The notes: generated by a model from the sequence alone, not told the origin. A stretch of DNA of 64,000 bases from Parasphingopyxis sp. CP4 (GCF_013378055.1 NZ_CP051130.1:806001-870000); one strand, 5' to 3'; positions 45,944-55,456 are shown, counted from the first letter of the stretch. Program-made: numbers and translations.

Positions 45944-47325
45944 CTGTCCTTCCGCCGTCGTTCAAGGTTCAGCCTGATACCATTTTCCGACCGCAACGTC
46001 AGCCGCGCAATTGGTTCGGGGACATGGCCCTCAACCGGGGAGACTGTCCAGTCCCGCATGATCGTCGCCAAAATGATGACCGCTTCCTGCAGCGCGAAGG
46101 CCGCGCCCAGGCAAACCCGCGGGCCTTTGGAGAAGGGGAAATAGGCTTTTTGTTCCGACGCCTTGGTCTCGGCGCGGCCAAAGCGATCGGGGTCAAACCG
46201 GTCCGGATCATCCCAATGTTCAGTGTGGCGATGCTCGAGGAGTGGCGAGATGAACAGGATCGCACCCGGCATGATCTGCTTGCCGCGCATCTCCTGTTCT
46301 TCCGTCGCATCGCGCGGAATGAAGGCAACCGGCGGGTAGAGGCGCAGCGTTTCGCGAAACACATCGCGGGTGAAAGGCAGCATGCGCATCTTGGAGAATT
46401 CGAGCGGGCCGTCTGCAAACACCGCATCGGCCTCCGCCTGCAAGCGCGCCTGAACATCGGGGCATTGCGCGATCAGGTACAGCGCCCAGGCGAGTGCCGA
46501 AGCAGATGTCTCGTGCCCGGCCAGGAACATGATGCCGATCTGGTCAACCAGTTCGCGTTCATTGAAACGCTTGCCAGTCTCAGGATCGACAGCATTGATA
46601 AAGCTCGCCAGCATATCGCGATCCGGCACATCGTCCCCACGATCTATGGCCGCAAGCCGCTCGCGAACAGGCGCATGCAGCAATTCTCGAATCGTTCCGG
46701 CCGATTTCCGCGCGCGGAGACGACCGACGGACAGCCATTGCGGCACACCGGCCAGCGTCCAGACACCATGCTGCCACGCGAGATGCTGAAACCGCTCGAA
46801 ATTCTCGAAAATGATCTTTGCTTCTTCGCGCGTGAAAGCGCGGGAATAGATGGTGCGGAAAATGACGTCCGCGGTCACATGCGTCATCTCGAGATCAGCT
46901 TCGCTATTCTCGCCGACAGCTCCGGCATCAAAACGCTCGGCCATTGCATCGGCAGCGGCCAGCATTAGCGGGAAGATCGCCTTGATCCGCGTGCCTTCAA
47001 ACGCCGGATCCATCATCCGGCGTTGCTGCTTCCACAAATCCCCGTTCGACACGAATATGCTCTCGCCCAGCAGCAGTTCGAGCATCGTCGCCATGAGATC
47101 GGATTTTGGATAGCGATCGACATCGCCCAGCAGGATATTCTGGACGAGATCGGGCTGGTTCACGAAATACATGGTCCGCCGGGGCAGCCGTACTTCGCCA
47201 AGCTTCATTGAATAGCTGTTCGCATAGAGTGGCGCGGTCGAGGAATGAAAACTCTTTATGAAGCGCGCCAAGGGCCCCAGTTTCTTAGGATTGCCTGCGG
47301 GCTTTGGAGGGATGAGATCGGTCAT
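45940..47325 (-). CDS. Cytochrome P450
   Basis: A 461-residue soluble haem monooxygenase. The oxygen-binding I-helix is AGHETS at 269-274, the ExxR pair is Glu325 and Arg328 (ETLRLYP), and the haem-ligand loop FSKGPRVCLG contains Cys405. The sequence style is nearer to CYP102/CYP4-type fatty-acid or alkane hydroxylases than to camphor-type P450s; the substrate is unknown. No ferredoxin or reductase gene adjoins it. ATGA overlaps link it to the hydrolase gene before it and the small lipoprotein after it. Confidence 0.95.
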   Translation of the reverse strand: MTDLIPPKPAGNPKKLGPLARFIKSFHSSTAPLYANSYSMKLGEVRLPRRTMYFVNQPDLVQNILLGDVDRYPKSDLMATMLELLLGESIFVSNGDLWKQQRRMMDPAFEGTRIKAIFPLMLAAADAMAERFDAGAVGENSEADLEMTHVTADVIFRTIYSRAFTREEAKIIFENFERFQHLAWQHGVWTLAGVPQWLSVGRLRARKSAGTIRELLHAPVRERLAAIDRGDDVPDRDMLASFINAVDPETGKRFNERELVDQIGIMFLAGHETSASALAWALYLIAQCPDVQARLQAEADAVFADGPLEFSKMRMLPFTRDVFRETLRLYPPVAFIPRDATEEQEMRGKQIMPGAILFISPLLEHRHTEHWDDPDRFDPDRFGRAETKASEQKAYFPFSKGPRVCLGAAFALQEAVIILATIMRDWTVSPVEGHVPEPIARLTLRSENGIRLNLERRRKDR

Positions 47326-48506
47326 CTCACCGCTTTCATGCGCCCACGGCGCAACCGGGTAAAGTCTCGCACAGTGGGGCGGTGGGCGAAGCGATCGGCC
47401 AGTGTCTGCGGTCCGGCGGTGATTGCGAAATAATCATAATCGCCGGTTCGCGCACCCGCCATGATGTACTGAAAGTGCAATCGCATCCAGTTACGCGAGG
47501 GTTTTGCAAATTCTTCCTCAGGCATAATCTCGTGAAACTTTGCATTGAGCAGCTTCGGATTGTGGCGCTCTGTGTTGCGATCGCCAATCGCTGTGTACGG
47601 ATCGACCAGTGCAAAGCAGGCGCCGTCGGGCGGCGCTGAAATATCGACCCAATCTACAGAATCGCTCTCGGCTACAGCCGCGATTTCATCGCGCATCGCG
47701 CCTGCTTCGGGTAACCAAGCGAGCCACATCACCGTTTGTCCAACCGTGAGCAGGGACAGCGTCGGCGCATCATCTGGAAGATCGTCCAGCGCTCGGCTCA
47801 TCACCGCGATAGCAAGCGCCGCGCCATAGCTATGTCCGACGACCATGATCTCGTCGACACCCCCATCTGCAATCCGTGCTTTCAGCAGATCCCCAAATGC
47901 ATCGCGTCGACGGTCCAGCACGTGCGTCCGGCTTTGCTCTTCGCGTTCGTGAAAACTCAATATCCGCCCAACCCAAGTCAGGTTGAATTTCTGTTCGAGC
48001 TGATAGGCCAGCCACAGCAAAGCCACACCGATCGCGAGACCGCCCAACAGGCCCAGAATCCCGATCAAGAGATAGCCTGCAACACCCAGACCAATGCCGA
48101 AGATCAACAGAATCAGGATCGCAATCGCTGGCATCGTGGCCGTTACACCGGCGGGCCAGCTCCATTGGAAGGTCTTCGCAAACACGCCAGAGCGCAACGC
48201 CCTCCAGGATGCGGTCAATGTTACCCAGGCCAGTCTGATCGGGCGTTTTACCCAGAATTGGCGAACGATATCATCCCATTCGCAATAGAGATATTCGGTT
48301 TCGACAGATTCTTCCTCGCCGCCATAGTGGACATCCCAGCGATAAACATGGTCGCTCTGGCGGGACCGTTTTCCAACATCAATTTTATAACCTGACACAG
48401 AAGATTGTTTTTCCGCTTCCGACCGATAGAGCTGGTGATAGTGACGTATCCCTCGCGGATCGAAACCGCTCAGATAGAGGACGAGGCGACGACGGACGCT
48501 ACTCAT
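47322..48506 (-). CDS. Membrane-embedded alpha/beta-hydrolase-like protein
   Basis: A 394-residue protein. It begins VRRRLVLYLSGFDPRG, then a hydrophobic block at about 122-169 (two or three helices) splits it. The second part holds a lipase-like nucleophile elbow GHSYG with Ser226. A C-terminal stretch reads YDYFAITAGPQTLADRFAHRP. I do not recognise a named family; a lipid or ester hydrolase at the inner membrane is the simplest reading. It overlaps the methyltransferase gene upstream and the P450 gene downstream by ATGA. Confidence 0.65.
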   Translation of the reverse strand: MSSVRRRLVLYLSGFDPRGIRHYHQLYRSEAEKQSSVSGYKIDVGKRSRQSDHVYRWDVHYGGEEESVETEYLYCEWDDIVRQFWVKRPIRLAWVTLTASWRALRSGVFAKTFQWSWPAGVTATMPAIAILILLIFGIGLGVAGYLLIGILGLLGGLAIGVALLWLAYQLEQKFNLTWVGRILSFHEREEQSRTHVLDRRRDAFGDLLKARIADGGVDEIMVVGHSYGAALAIAVMSRALDDLPDDAPTLSLLTVGQTVMWLAWLPEAGAMRDEIAAVAESDSVDWVDISAPPDGACFALVDPYTAIGDRNTERHNPKLLNAKFHEIMPEEEFAKPSRNWMRLHFQYIMAGARTGDYDYFAITAGPQTLADRFAHRPTVRDFTRLRRGRMKAVR

Positions 48507-49303
48507 CGCCGAAATTGGTTCACGACTTCATAGGCCATAACGGCCGTCGCGACCGCCGCGTTCAAGCTGTCAGCTTTTCCATGCATCGGCATTTTGACAA
48601 GAAGATCGCATGCCTCTGTATAGTCTGCAGGCAATCCCGCTGATTCATTGCCAGTAAGCACGAAGCAAGGACGTGCATAATCGGGTTCTTGATAGTCCAG
48701 CTCGGCATCAAGGCTAGTGCCGACCAGTTGTCCTTCGCCGGCTCTCAACCAGACCAGGAATTCACCCCAACTCGCGGTTGCGAGCGCTTGTGTAAAAACC
48801 GCACCCATCGACGCGCGAATTGCCTCCACGGAAAAAGGATCAACGCAGTCATCGATCAAGATCAGCCCGCCCGCTCCCACAGCATCTCCCGTGCGGAGCA
48901 TTGTGCCAAGATTGCCCGGATCTCGAAGGGCTTGGGCGACCAGCCAAATGTCAGCCGTCGATCGGTCGATCTTGGCAAGACTGGTGTCGAATTCAGGATA
49001 TATCCCAACAACGGCTTGAGGATTATCCTTTCCCGAAAGCTTGGTGAGGATCTGCCGAGTGGTGTTTACTGCCATGCCGCCAGCATTTTCAGTCGCTTGG
49101 ATCAATGCCTGCGCGCGCGGATGCCTGGCGCTATCATCGGCGTAGAAGATATATTCCGGCATGTGGCCGCTTTGCTGAGCCTCAGAAAGTATCCGCAAGC
49201 CCTCGGCAAGGAAACGACCTTCGGCCCGACGATTTTTCTTGTCGCGCAGCGATCGCGCCCATTTTACCAACGGGTTGGAATATGCGGAAATCTCTCGGGG
49301 CAG
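48503..49303 (-). CDS. TrmH/SpoU-family RNA 2'-O-methyltransferase (probable CTG start)
   Basis: A SPOUT methyltransferase of about 266 residues, with LRDPGNLGTMLRTGDAVGAGG (motif 1) and LTGNESAGLP (motif 2). It should methylate a ribose in rRNA or tRNA; the target is unknown. The conserved family N-terminus (PREISAYSNPLVK) lies upstream of the first TTG at 49270 and no ATG or GTG precedes it. The frame is open from CTG at 49303, 3 bases after the HPr stop and 8 bases after GGAGG. I therefore propose the CTG start; TTG at 49270 would give 255 residues. Confidence 0.83.
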   Translation of the reverse strand: MPREISAYSNPLVKWARSLRDKKNRRAEGRFLAEGLRILSEAQQSGHMPEYIFYADDSARHPRAQALIQATENAGGMAVNTTRQILTKLSGKDNPQAVVGIYPEFDTSLAKIDRSTADIWLVAQALRDPGNLGTMLRTGDAVGAGGLILIDDCVDPFSVEAIRASMGAVFTQALATASWGEFLVWLRAGEGQLVGTSLDAELDYQEPDYARPCFVLTGNESAGLPADYTEACDLLVKMPMHGKADSLNAAVATAVMAYEVVNQFRR

Positions 49304-49306
49304 GGG

Positions 49307-49579
49307 TCAATCCTCCCCAAATTTGGACTCAACCAGCTCAGCCAATTGCGCCACAGCCTCCTCGGCACCATCGCCGCTTGCACTGATTGTGATCGTATCG
49401 CCCATGGCCGCACCAAGCATCATCAGGTCAAGGATCGAAGATCCGGCAACAGTCTGGCTTTCGCGGGAGACTTGAATGTCCGCATCCAATTCGCTGACCA
49501 TCGTAACAAACTTGCTGCTGGCTCGGGCGTGCAGGCCGCGCTGATTACAGATGGTGACCGTCCGTTCCGTGCTGCTCAA
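49307..49579 (-). CDS. Phosphocarrier protein HPr
   Basis: A 90-residue HPr. The phosphorylation site is His17 in NQRGLHARASSKFV, and the regulatory serine equivalent to Ser46 is Ser48 in VAGSSILDLMML. It begins with TTG at 49579, overlapping the EIIA stop (TTGA). With the EIIA and RapZ genes it forms the incomplete nitrogen-type or regulatory PTS of alphaproteobacteria; no sugar permease is encoded nearby. Confidence 0.93.
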   Translation of the reverse strand: MSSTERTVTICNQRGLHARASSKFVTMVSELDADIQVSRESQTVAGSSILDLMMLGAAMGDTITISASGDGAEEAVAQLAELVESKFGED

Positions 49580-49980
49580 GCCGCTTGCCCCAGTATTTCA
49601 GACGCTACGGAAATATATTTCTTACCGGCATCACGCGCAGCGGCAACCGCATCGGTAACCGACATGGACTGACGCGCGCTTGCAAGCCGGATCAACATCG
49701 GCAGATTCATGCCGGCGATTACTTCTACCTTTTCGGGTCGCATCAGTGAAATGGAGAGGTTTGATGGAGTTCCACCAAAAAGGTCAGTCAGGACGATCAC
49801 GCCCTCACCATCTTCAACCTTTTCAACGGCTTCGGCGATTTCTTGTCGCCGTTCCTCCATATCATCATCGGGGCCGATACAAATGGCCTCGATCAGCTCT
49901 TGCGAACCAACAACATGTTCCATCGCGACGACAAATTCACGGGCTAGATTGCCGTGCGTCACCAGAACCAGTCCGATCAT
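49576..49980 (-). CDS. PTS EIIA component, mannose family
   Basis: A 134-residue EIIA of the Man/Fru/Sor type beginning MIGLVLVTHGNLA, with the phosphorylated His9. The segment LTDLFGGTPSNLSISLM is the family signature. It has no EIIB/C/D partners here, so a regulatory role is likely. Its ATG directly follows the rapZ stop (TGAATG) and its stop overlaps the HPr start. Confidence 0.93.
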   Translation of the reverse strand: MIGLVLVTHGNLAREFVVAMEHVVGSQELIEAICIGPDDDMEERRQEIAEAVEKVEDGEGVIVLTDLFGGTPSNLSISLMRPEKVEVIAGMNLPMLIRLASARQSMSVTDAVAAARDAGKKYISVASEILGQAA

Positions 49981-50925
49981 TCAATCACCTGCAATATCAT
50001 TTTTGGCCGCTGCGACCCTTTCGACGGAATCAGTCGACGGGAAGGCCAAATCACGGTGCGAGACCGTGGGCGAAAATCCGGCTTCACGCAACCGTTTGCC
50101 GACCCGTTCGGCAACATGGACCGATCGATGGCGGCCGCCTGTACAGCCAAATCCCAAGGTAATGTATGATTTTCCTTCTGCCTGATAACGCGGCAGCAGG
50201 ATTTCAATGAGCTCTTCGATACGGCTAACCGCCTCCTCATAAGCCGGATCATCGGCGATATAGGCACCGACCGCATCATCGAGTCCGGTCTGGGTCCGCA
50301 AGTTTGGATCCCAGTGCGGATTGCGCAAGAAACGCATATCGAAAACCAAATCTGAATTGCGCAATATGCCGCGCGCAAAGCCAAATGAGGCAACCGTGAT
50401 GACCAGTTCATCCGTGCTGCCAGCCCCAAAGCGGGTTCTCAGGTCTTTTTGCAGGTCACTTGGCGAACAGTCAGTTGTGTCAATTACATAGTTTGCCCAG
50501 CGTCGAAGCGGCGTCATCATCTCCCGCTCAAGCCCGATTCCTTCTTCAGCTGGACGATCAAGTGCCAATGGATGGCGTCGCCGCGTTTCGGAAAAGCGGC
50601 GCTGGAGTTCCGATCCACTGCAATCCAGGAAGACCGTTTCGATCTCCAAGCTGTGGCTCTCGGAAATGGCTTTGATGCGTTCGACAATGGCTGCGGCGTT
50701 GAATCCGCGTGTCCGGCTGTCGATTCCGATCGCTATGGACCGTTCCGTTTTCGATGGATCAAGCGGCACGCTGATCTCGAACAGCTTGTCGAACAGGCTG
50801 AGCGGAAGATTGTCGACCGTTTCCCAACCCATATCCTCAAATGTCCGCAGTGCGGTCGATTTACCGGCACCTGACATCCCCGTAACCAACAATATGCGGC
50901 GATCGGACGGTGTGGCCTCACTCAT
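49981..50925 (-). CDS. rapZ: RNase adapter protein RapZ
   Basis: A 314-residue RapZ (YvcJ-family) nucleotide-binding protein. Walker A is GMSGAGKS with Lys22 and Ser23, and the C-terminal domain has GCTGGRHRSV, the metabolite-binding motif. In E. coli it guides RNase E to the GlmZ sRNA; here the role is unproven. Its ATG overlaps the chvG stop directly; related genomes usually place an HPr kinase gene at this junction. Confidence 0.94.
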   Translation of the reverse strand: MSEATPSDRRILLVTGMSGAGKSTALRTFEDMGWETVDNLPLSLFDKLFEISVPLDPSKTERSIAIGIDSRTRGFNAAAIVERIKAISESHSLEIETVFLDCSGSELQRRFSETRRRHPLALDRPAEEGIGLEREMMTPLRRWANYVIDTTDCSPSDLQKDLRTRFGAGSTDELVITVASFGFARGILRNSDLVFDMRFLRNPHWDPNLRTQTGLDDAVGAYIADDPAYEEAVSRIEELIEILLPRYQAEGKSYITLGFGCTGGRHRSVHVAERVGKRLREAGFSPTVSHRDLAFPSTDSVERVAAAKNDIAGD

Positions 50926-52475
50926 GGGCGCGCCATGGGAAAGGAAATTGTAAATCGGGCGCCTTGTGCAGAATTGTCACGGTTTTCAGCCCTGATCGTT
51001 CCATCATGGCCTTCGACAATAGCCTTTGCGATCGCCAGACCCAATCCCGAATGCTTACCGAAATCTTCGTCCGAGGGGCGGATGCTATGAAAACGCCGAA
51101 AAATTTCTTCGCGCTGTTCTTCAGCAATGCCTGGGCCTTCATCTTCGACGTTGATAAATACGTCATCGCCATCGCCCGTCGCGGCGATCCTGACGGTCCC
51201 GCCTTGCGGTGAAAAAGAGACCGCATTGTCGAGTAGATTTTCAAACACGCGCGCCAGTTGAGAGGCTTCACCCATGATAATCGCGCTGCCTGTCCGGGGT
51301 CGGCCGAAGGCAATCCGAACGCCACTGTCACGCCCTCTTTCGCTTCGGCCCTGAACAATCCCGCCAATCAGATCGCCGATATCAACCCGCTCGAAATTGG
51401 TCCGGGAGAGTTCGGCGTCGATACGCGAGGCGCTCGAGATATCAGTGATCAGCCGATCGAGTCGACGAACATCGTCTTTGACCACATCGAGCAACTGCGC
51501 CTGAAGCTCCGGGTCCTGAATCTTATGAAGTGTATCGACAGCAGAGCTCAGTGACGCGAGTGGGTTTTTCAGCTCATGGGCAACGTCAGCCGCAAAAGCT
51601 TCAGTCGCATCAATTCGTTCGCGAAGCGCCTGGCTCATGTCCGACAAAGCGCGGGCGAGCATGCCAATTTCATCGCGCCGATCTGGCAACCTTGGGAGTA
51701 CCACTTCTCGGGCTCGGCCGAGCCGCACCCTTTTTGCCGCAAGAGAGAGGCGCCGCAAAGGACGGACAATCGTGCGCGCAAGGAACAGCGACAACAAGAC
51801 AGATACAATGGCAGCGACAAAGATGATTATGCCGAGCCGAAGCCGCTCGTTGCGCACGTCACCCCGGATATCCCTTGCATTCGCTGTTATGAGCGCCACC
51901 GACCCGGCGTCAGCATCAAGCGGCACCGCTACCGAAACCATCGGCGTTCTATCCGGCGCCAGCGCCAATTGTGACGCGCTGACCCGAGAATCCGGAACTT
52001 CAACGGCAAAGTCCCAAACCGAAAATTGATCAACCTCGGGCTCGCGAAAGCGGGGTAGGGGCTCTGCATTAACAACTGCTTCGATACTGCGGTCCATCCA
52101 ACGGGCCACGCTGCGGCGCCAGGGTTCGGTCGCCGGGTCTCGGTTGATATAAGTCGGTTCGGCTTCCTGCCAGCTATCGAGGGTCAGCATACCATCATCG
52201 CCATAGATCCTGATCCGATGGCCGCTGCGGGTTCCGAGTGCCGCGATAACAGAAGCACGTTCGTCGGGCGTTGCGCGATTGATGACATTGGCAATCAGTT
52301 CGGCCTGGGTCTCGGTTTGCCGGGTTCGTTCGTCCAGCAAGCGCACACGATAATTGTCGAGCCAGAAAAAACTGCCAGCAAGCAATGCGATTGCAAAGAT
52401 GTTGACGGCCAGAATCCGGCTGGTCAGCGACCATCGCGCTGACCATCGCAGGTCAAGATCTTCGTTCCGGCTCAC
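50922..52475 (-). CDS. chvG: Sensor histidine kinase ChvG-like
   Basis: A 517-residue membrane kinase. Helix 1 is about 20-39, a periplasmic sensor domain spans about 40-212, helix 2 about 213-233, then HAMP, the phospho-acceptor His300 (DVAHELKNPLASL) and a HATPase domain ending near GLGLAIAKAIVEGH. ChvG/ExoS proteins sense envelope or acid stress and control exopolysaccharide and central metabolism. It begins with GTG right after the chvI TAA stop. Confidence 0.93.
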   Translation of the reverse strand: MSRNEDLDLRWSARWSLTSRILAVNIFAIALLAGSFFWLDNYRVRLLDERTRQTETQAELIANVINRATPDERASVIAALGTRSGHRIRIYGDDGMLTLDSWQEAEPTYINRDPATEPWRRSVARWMDRSIEAVVNAEPLPRFREPEVDQFSVWDFAVEVPDSRVSASQLALAPDRTPMVSVAVPLDADAGSVALITANARDIRGDVRNERLRLGIIIFVAAIVSVLLSLFLARTIVRPLRRLSLAAKRVRLGRAREVVLPRLPDRRDEIGMLARALSDMSQALRERIDATEAFAADVAHELKNPLASLSSAVDTLHKIQDPELQAQLLDVVKDDVRRLDRLITDISSASRIDAELSRTNFERVDIGDLIGGIVQGRSERGRDSGVRIAFGRPRTGSAIIMGEASQLARVFENLLDNAVSFSPQGGTVRIAATGDGDDVFINVEDEGPGIAEEQREEIFRRFHSIRPSDEDFGKHSGLGLAIAKAIVEGHDGTIRAENRDNSAQGARFTISFPMARP

Positions 52476-53189
52476 TTATTCTTCGGCGAAGCGATAGCCG
52501 ACGCCATAGAGTGTCTCGATGGCATCAAATTCTCCATCGACCTGACGAAATTTGCGCCGCAGGCGCTTGATGTGACTGTCGATTGTGCGATCGTCGACAT
52601 AGACATCATCGGTATAGGCTGCGTCCATCAGTTGATCGCGCGATTTGACGATACCGGGACGGGCGGCAAGCGATTCCAGGATCATGAACTCGGTAACGGT
52701 CAGGGTCACATTCTGGCCCGCCCAGCTGACCCTGTGACGCGCCGGATCCATCTCCAACCGACCGCGCACGATAGGCTCAAGCATCTCTTCGGTCTGTTCG
52801 TCAGCGCCATTGCCCTGCGATGCCAGTTCCGAGCGTCGAAGAATCGCACGAATGCGTGCAATCAACAGCCGTTGAGAAAAGGGTTTTGCGATATAGTCAT
52901 CGGCGCCCATTGCGAGGCCCAGAGCCTCATCCAGCTCATCATCCTTTGATGTCAGGAAAATCACTGGAATAGCGCTTTTCTCGCGCAGTCGGCGCAACAA
53001 TTCCATACCGTCCATTTGCGGCATTTTGATATCGAGCACGGCCAGGTCCGGCGGGTTCTCGATCAGGGCCTTCAATGCGGTCTCGCCATCCGAATAGATT
53101 CGGGTCGCAAAACCTTCGGATTGAAGGGCGATCGAAACGGATGTCAAAATATTCTTGTCGTCATCGACAAGGGCAATCGTTGCGGTCAT
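52476..53189 (-). CDS. chvI: Response regulator ChvI-like
   Basis: A 237-residue OmpR-type regulator. The receiver domain has acidic residues VDDD at 8-11, phospho-acceptor Asp53 ([11 protein letters not shown]) and Lys in TSKDDE. A winged-helix DNA-binding domain follows ([15 protein letters not shown] and [17 protein letters not shown]). It is first in the long minus operon and divergent from pckA, a gene known to be under ChvI control in Agrobacterium. Confidence 0.94.
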   Translation of the reverse strand: MTATIALVDDDKNILTSVSIALQSEGFATRIYSDGETALKALIENPPDLAVLDIKMPQMDGMELLRRLREKSAIPVIFLTSKDDELDEALGLAMGADDYIAKPFSQRLLIARIRAILRRSELASQGNGADEQTEEMLEPIVRGRLEMDPARHRVSWAGQNVTLTVTEFMILESLAARPGIVKSRDQLMDAAYTDDVYVDDRTIDSHIKRLRRKFRQVDGEFDAIETLYGVGYRFAEE

Positions 53190-53379
53190 TCAAATACCGT
53201 AATCTAGGGTTCTTGGGCCTGCCTAGCGGCCTCGGGACGTCGCGGCAATGGGCGCTTTTACCCGAGAATTGGATAGAGCGCGTTGATTTTTTCGCTGCCA
53301 ACTGCTTAGGCCGTGATCAAGTGATCGCGGCGCTTCCCCGGCTGCCAGATCCCTTCCGGATTTTCTTAGGAGACCTAAC
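53190..53379 (+). promoter_or_regulatory. Divergent chvI/pckA control region
   Basis: These 190 bases separate the divergent chvI and pckA genes. A possible pckA promoter is TTGATT at 53283-53288 with a weak TTAGGC at 53306-53311 (17-base spacer). Immediately after it, GTGATC occurs twice (53313-53318 and 53321-53326) in an 8-base period and could be an operator. Both are suggestions by eye. Confidence 0.35.
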
Positions 53380-54981
53380 TTGTCCTCTCGCATCCCCGCT
53401 TTCGATTTGGCCAAACAGGGCGTCGATACCGGATCCGCTGATTTACACTGGAATCTCATGACCTCGCCGTTGATCGAAACATCGGTTCAGCGCGGCGAAG
53501 GCCGGCTTGCCAAGCACGGCCCATTGGTCGTTGAAACGGGCAAGCACACCGGCCGCTCGGCGAATGACAAATTCATCGTCCGCGATGGCGAAACCGAAGA
53601 CAGCGTCTGGTGGGGCAAGGTCAACGTCCCGATGACGCCTGAGCATTTCGCCGCCCTGAAGGAAGACTTCATGGCCGAAGTCGCGAAGAAGGACACGCTG
53701 TTTGTCCAGGATCTTTACGGCGGATCGCAGCCGGATCACCGCGTCCGGGTGCGAGTTATCAATGAGCTTGCATGGCATAATCTTTTCATCCGAACGCTGC
53801 TCTGCCGTCCGGAAGCCAATGAACTTCCAGGTTTTGAGCCTGAATATACGATCATCGACCTGCCAAGTTTCCAGGCCGATCCCGAGCGCCACGGAACGCG
53901 ATCGGAGACGGTTGTCGCGGTAAACCTCTCGGAAAAACTGATCCTGATCGGCGGCACCAAATATGCCGGCGAAATGAAGAAATCGGTATTCGGTATCCTG
54001 AACTACAAGCTGCCAGTAGACGGCATCATGCCGATGCATTGCTCGGCCAATATCAGCCCGGAAGGCGATACCGCGATCTTCTTCGGCCTGTCCGGCACCG
54101 GCAAGACAACCCTGTCGGCCGATGCAAGCCGCACCTTGATTGGCGACGATGAGCATGGCTGGTCAGATACCGCCGTCTTCAACTTTGAAGGGGGCTGCTA
54201 TGCGAAGATGATCCGGCTGTCCGAAGAAGCGGAACCGGAAATCTACGCGACCACCAGGCGTTTCGGCACGGTGCTCGAAAATGTGGTGATGGACCCTGAC
54301 ACGCGCGAACTCGACTTTGACGATGCCAGCCTCGCGGAAAATAGCCGCGGCGCCTATCCAATCGACTTCATCCCGAACAGCTCGGAAGAAAATTTGGGGC
54401 CGGTCCCGAAAAATGTGATCATGCTGACCGCCGATGCCTTTGGTGTTCTGCCTCCAATTGCGCGACTAACGCCGGATCAGGCCATGTATCACTTCCTGTC
54501 CGGATACACTGCCAAGGTCGCCGGCACCGAAATCGGTGTGACCGAGCCGCAGGCGACTTTCTCCACCTGTTTCGGCGCCCCGTTCATGCCACGTCATCCG
54601 AGCATTTACGGCAATCTGCTGAAAGAGCGCATCGCCAAGGGAGGCGTGAATTGCTGGCTCGTCAATACGGGCTGGACCGGCGGAAAATATGGTGAAGGCC
54701 ATCGCATGCCGATCAAGGCGACCCGCGCGCTGCTCAATGCTGCGCTCGACGGCAGCTTGAATCATGTCGAATTCCGCAATGACGGCAATTTCGGCTTTGA
54801 TGTCCCGGTCTCAGTGCCGGGTGTCGATGACGCCATTCTCGATCCGCGTGGAACCTGGGCCGATGCTGAAGCGTATGATGAGATGGCAGCCAAGTTGGTC
54901 GGCCTGTTTATCGAGAATTTCAGCCAGTTCGAAGAACATGTCGATCAGGGTGTTCGCGAAGCGGCACCTACCGCAGCCTGA
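53380..54981 (+). CDS. pckA: Phosphoenolpyruvate carboxykinase (ATP)
   Basis: A 533-residue gluconeogenic enzyme converting oxaloacetate and ATP to phosphoenolpyruvate. The P-loop GLSGTGKTT begins at residue 236 and the metal/oxaloacetate region is [11 protein letters not shown]. The start is TTG at 53380, preceded by AGGAGA 6 bases away; later ATGs would remove the conserved N-terminus. It is divergent from chvI, the alphaproteobacterial arrangement. Confidence 0.97.
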   Translation: MSSRIPAFDLAKQGVDTGSADLHWNLMTSPLIETSVQRGEGRLAKHGPLVVETGKHTGRSANDKFIVRDGETEDSVWWGKVNVPMTPEHFAALKEDFMAEVAKKDTLFVQDLYGGSQPDHRVRVRVINELAWHNLFIRTLLCRPEANELPGFEPEYTIIDLPSFQADPERHGTRSETVVAVNLSEKLILIGGTKYAGEMKKSVFGILNYKLPVDGIMPMHCSANISPEGDTAIFFGLSGTGKTTLSADASRTLIGDDEHGWSDTAVFNFEGGCYAKMIRLSEEAEPEIYATTRRFGTVLENVVMDPDTRELDFDDASLAENSRGAYPIDFIPNSSEENLGPVPKNVIMLTADAFGVLPPIARLTPDQAMYHFLSGYTAKVAGTEIGVTEPQATFSTCFGAPFMPRHPSIYGNLLKERIAKGGVNCWLVNTGWTGGKYGEGHRMPIKATRALLNAALDGSLNHVEFRNDGNFGFDVPVSVPGVDDAILDPRGTWADAEAYDEMAAKLVGLFIENFSQFEEHVDQGVREAAPTAA

Positions 54982-55013
54982 ACGGTCTCACATATCCCAA
55001 AGGGGGAAATATC

Positions 55014-55391
55014 ATGGGCATTCTAGACGGAATCCTTTCGCAAGCTGGTGACAGTCTCAATCTCGACGACCTGGCATCCCAAGTTGGCCTTTCGTCCGAG
55101 CAACTGCGGTCTGGCGCCGATTCAATCCTTGGCCAACTGGCTGGAGATGGCACTGATGACCCGCAAGAAGCGGCGGCAGAAGCGGCTAATCAGACTGGCC
55201 TACCGCTCGATCGCCTTGAGCAACTCCTGCCACAGCTCACCCAGCAGCTGGGACTGGGAGATGGCAGCGATTCCGAAGAAGGCGGCCTTGGCGGCTTACT
55301 GGAACAGGCCAAGGGTTTCCTCGACCAAGATGGTGATGGAAGCCCGCTCGATGATGTCGCCGATATGGCGAAAGGGCTGTTCAACCGATAA
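55014..55391 (+). CDS. Small acidic protein of unknown function (possibly DUF937/YidB-like)
   Basis: A 125-residue, Leu-, Gly- and Asp-rich cytoplasmic protein beginning MGILDGILSQAGDSLNLDDLA. Helical repeats such as QTGLPLDRLEQLLPQLTQQLG recall DUF937/YidB proteins, but the match is by eye and weak. Ribosome site GGGGGAAA precedes the ATG. It ends before a terminator shared with the DUF3597 gene. Confidence 0.6.
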   Translation: MGILDGILSQAGDSLNLDDLASQVGLSSEQLRSGADSILGQLAGDGTDDPQEAAAEAANQTGLPLDRLEQLLPQLTQQLGLGDGSDSEEGGLGGLLEQAKGFLDQDGDGSPLDDVADMAKGLFNR

Positions 55392-55422
55392 ATTCGGGAC
55401 GCAGAACGTCACATACGAAAAA

Positions 55423-55456
55423 GGGCGCTGCCGATATGTCGGTAGCGCCCTTTTTT
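55423..55456. terminator. Bidirectional Rho-independent terminator
   Basis: A 12-base stem GGGCGCTGCCGA/TCGGTAGCGCCC with one G-U pair and a TATG loop, flanked by an A run before and TTTTTT after, so it can stop transcription from both sides. It lies between the convergent genes ending at 55391 and 55477. Confidence 0.9.

Noticed and set aside
45661-46968. A 435-codon plus-strand frame opposite the P450 gene
   Set aside because: The P450 on the minus strand has all catalytic motifs; the plus frame has none.
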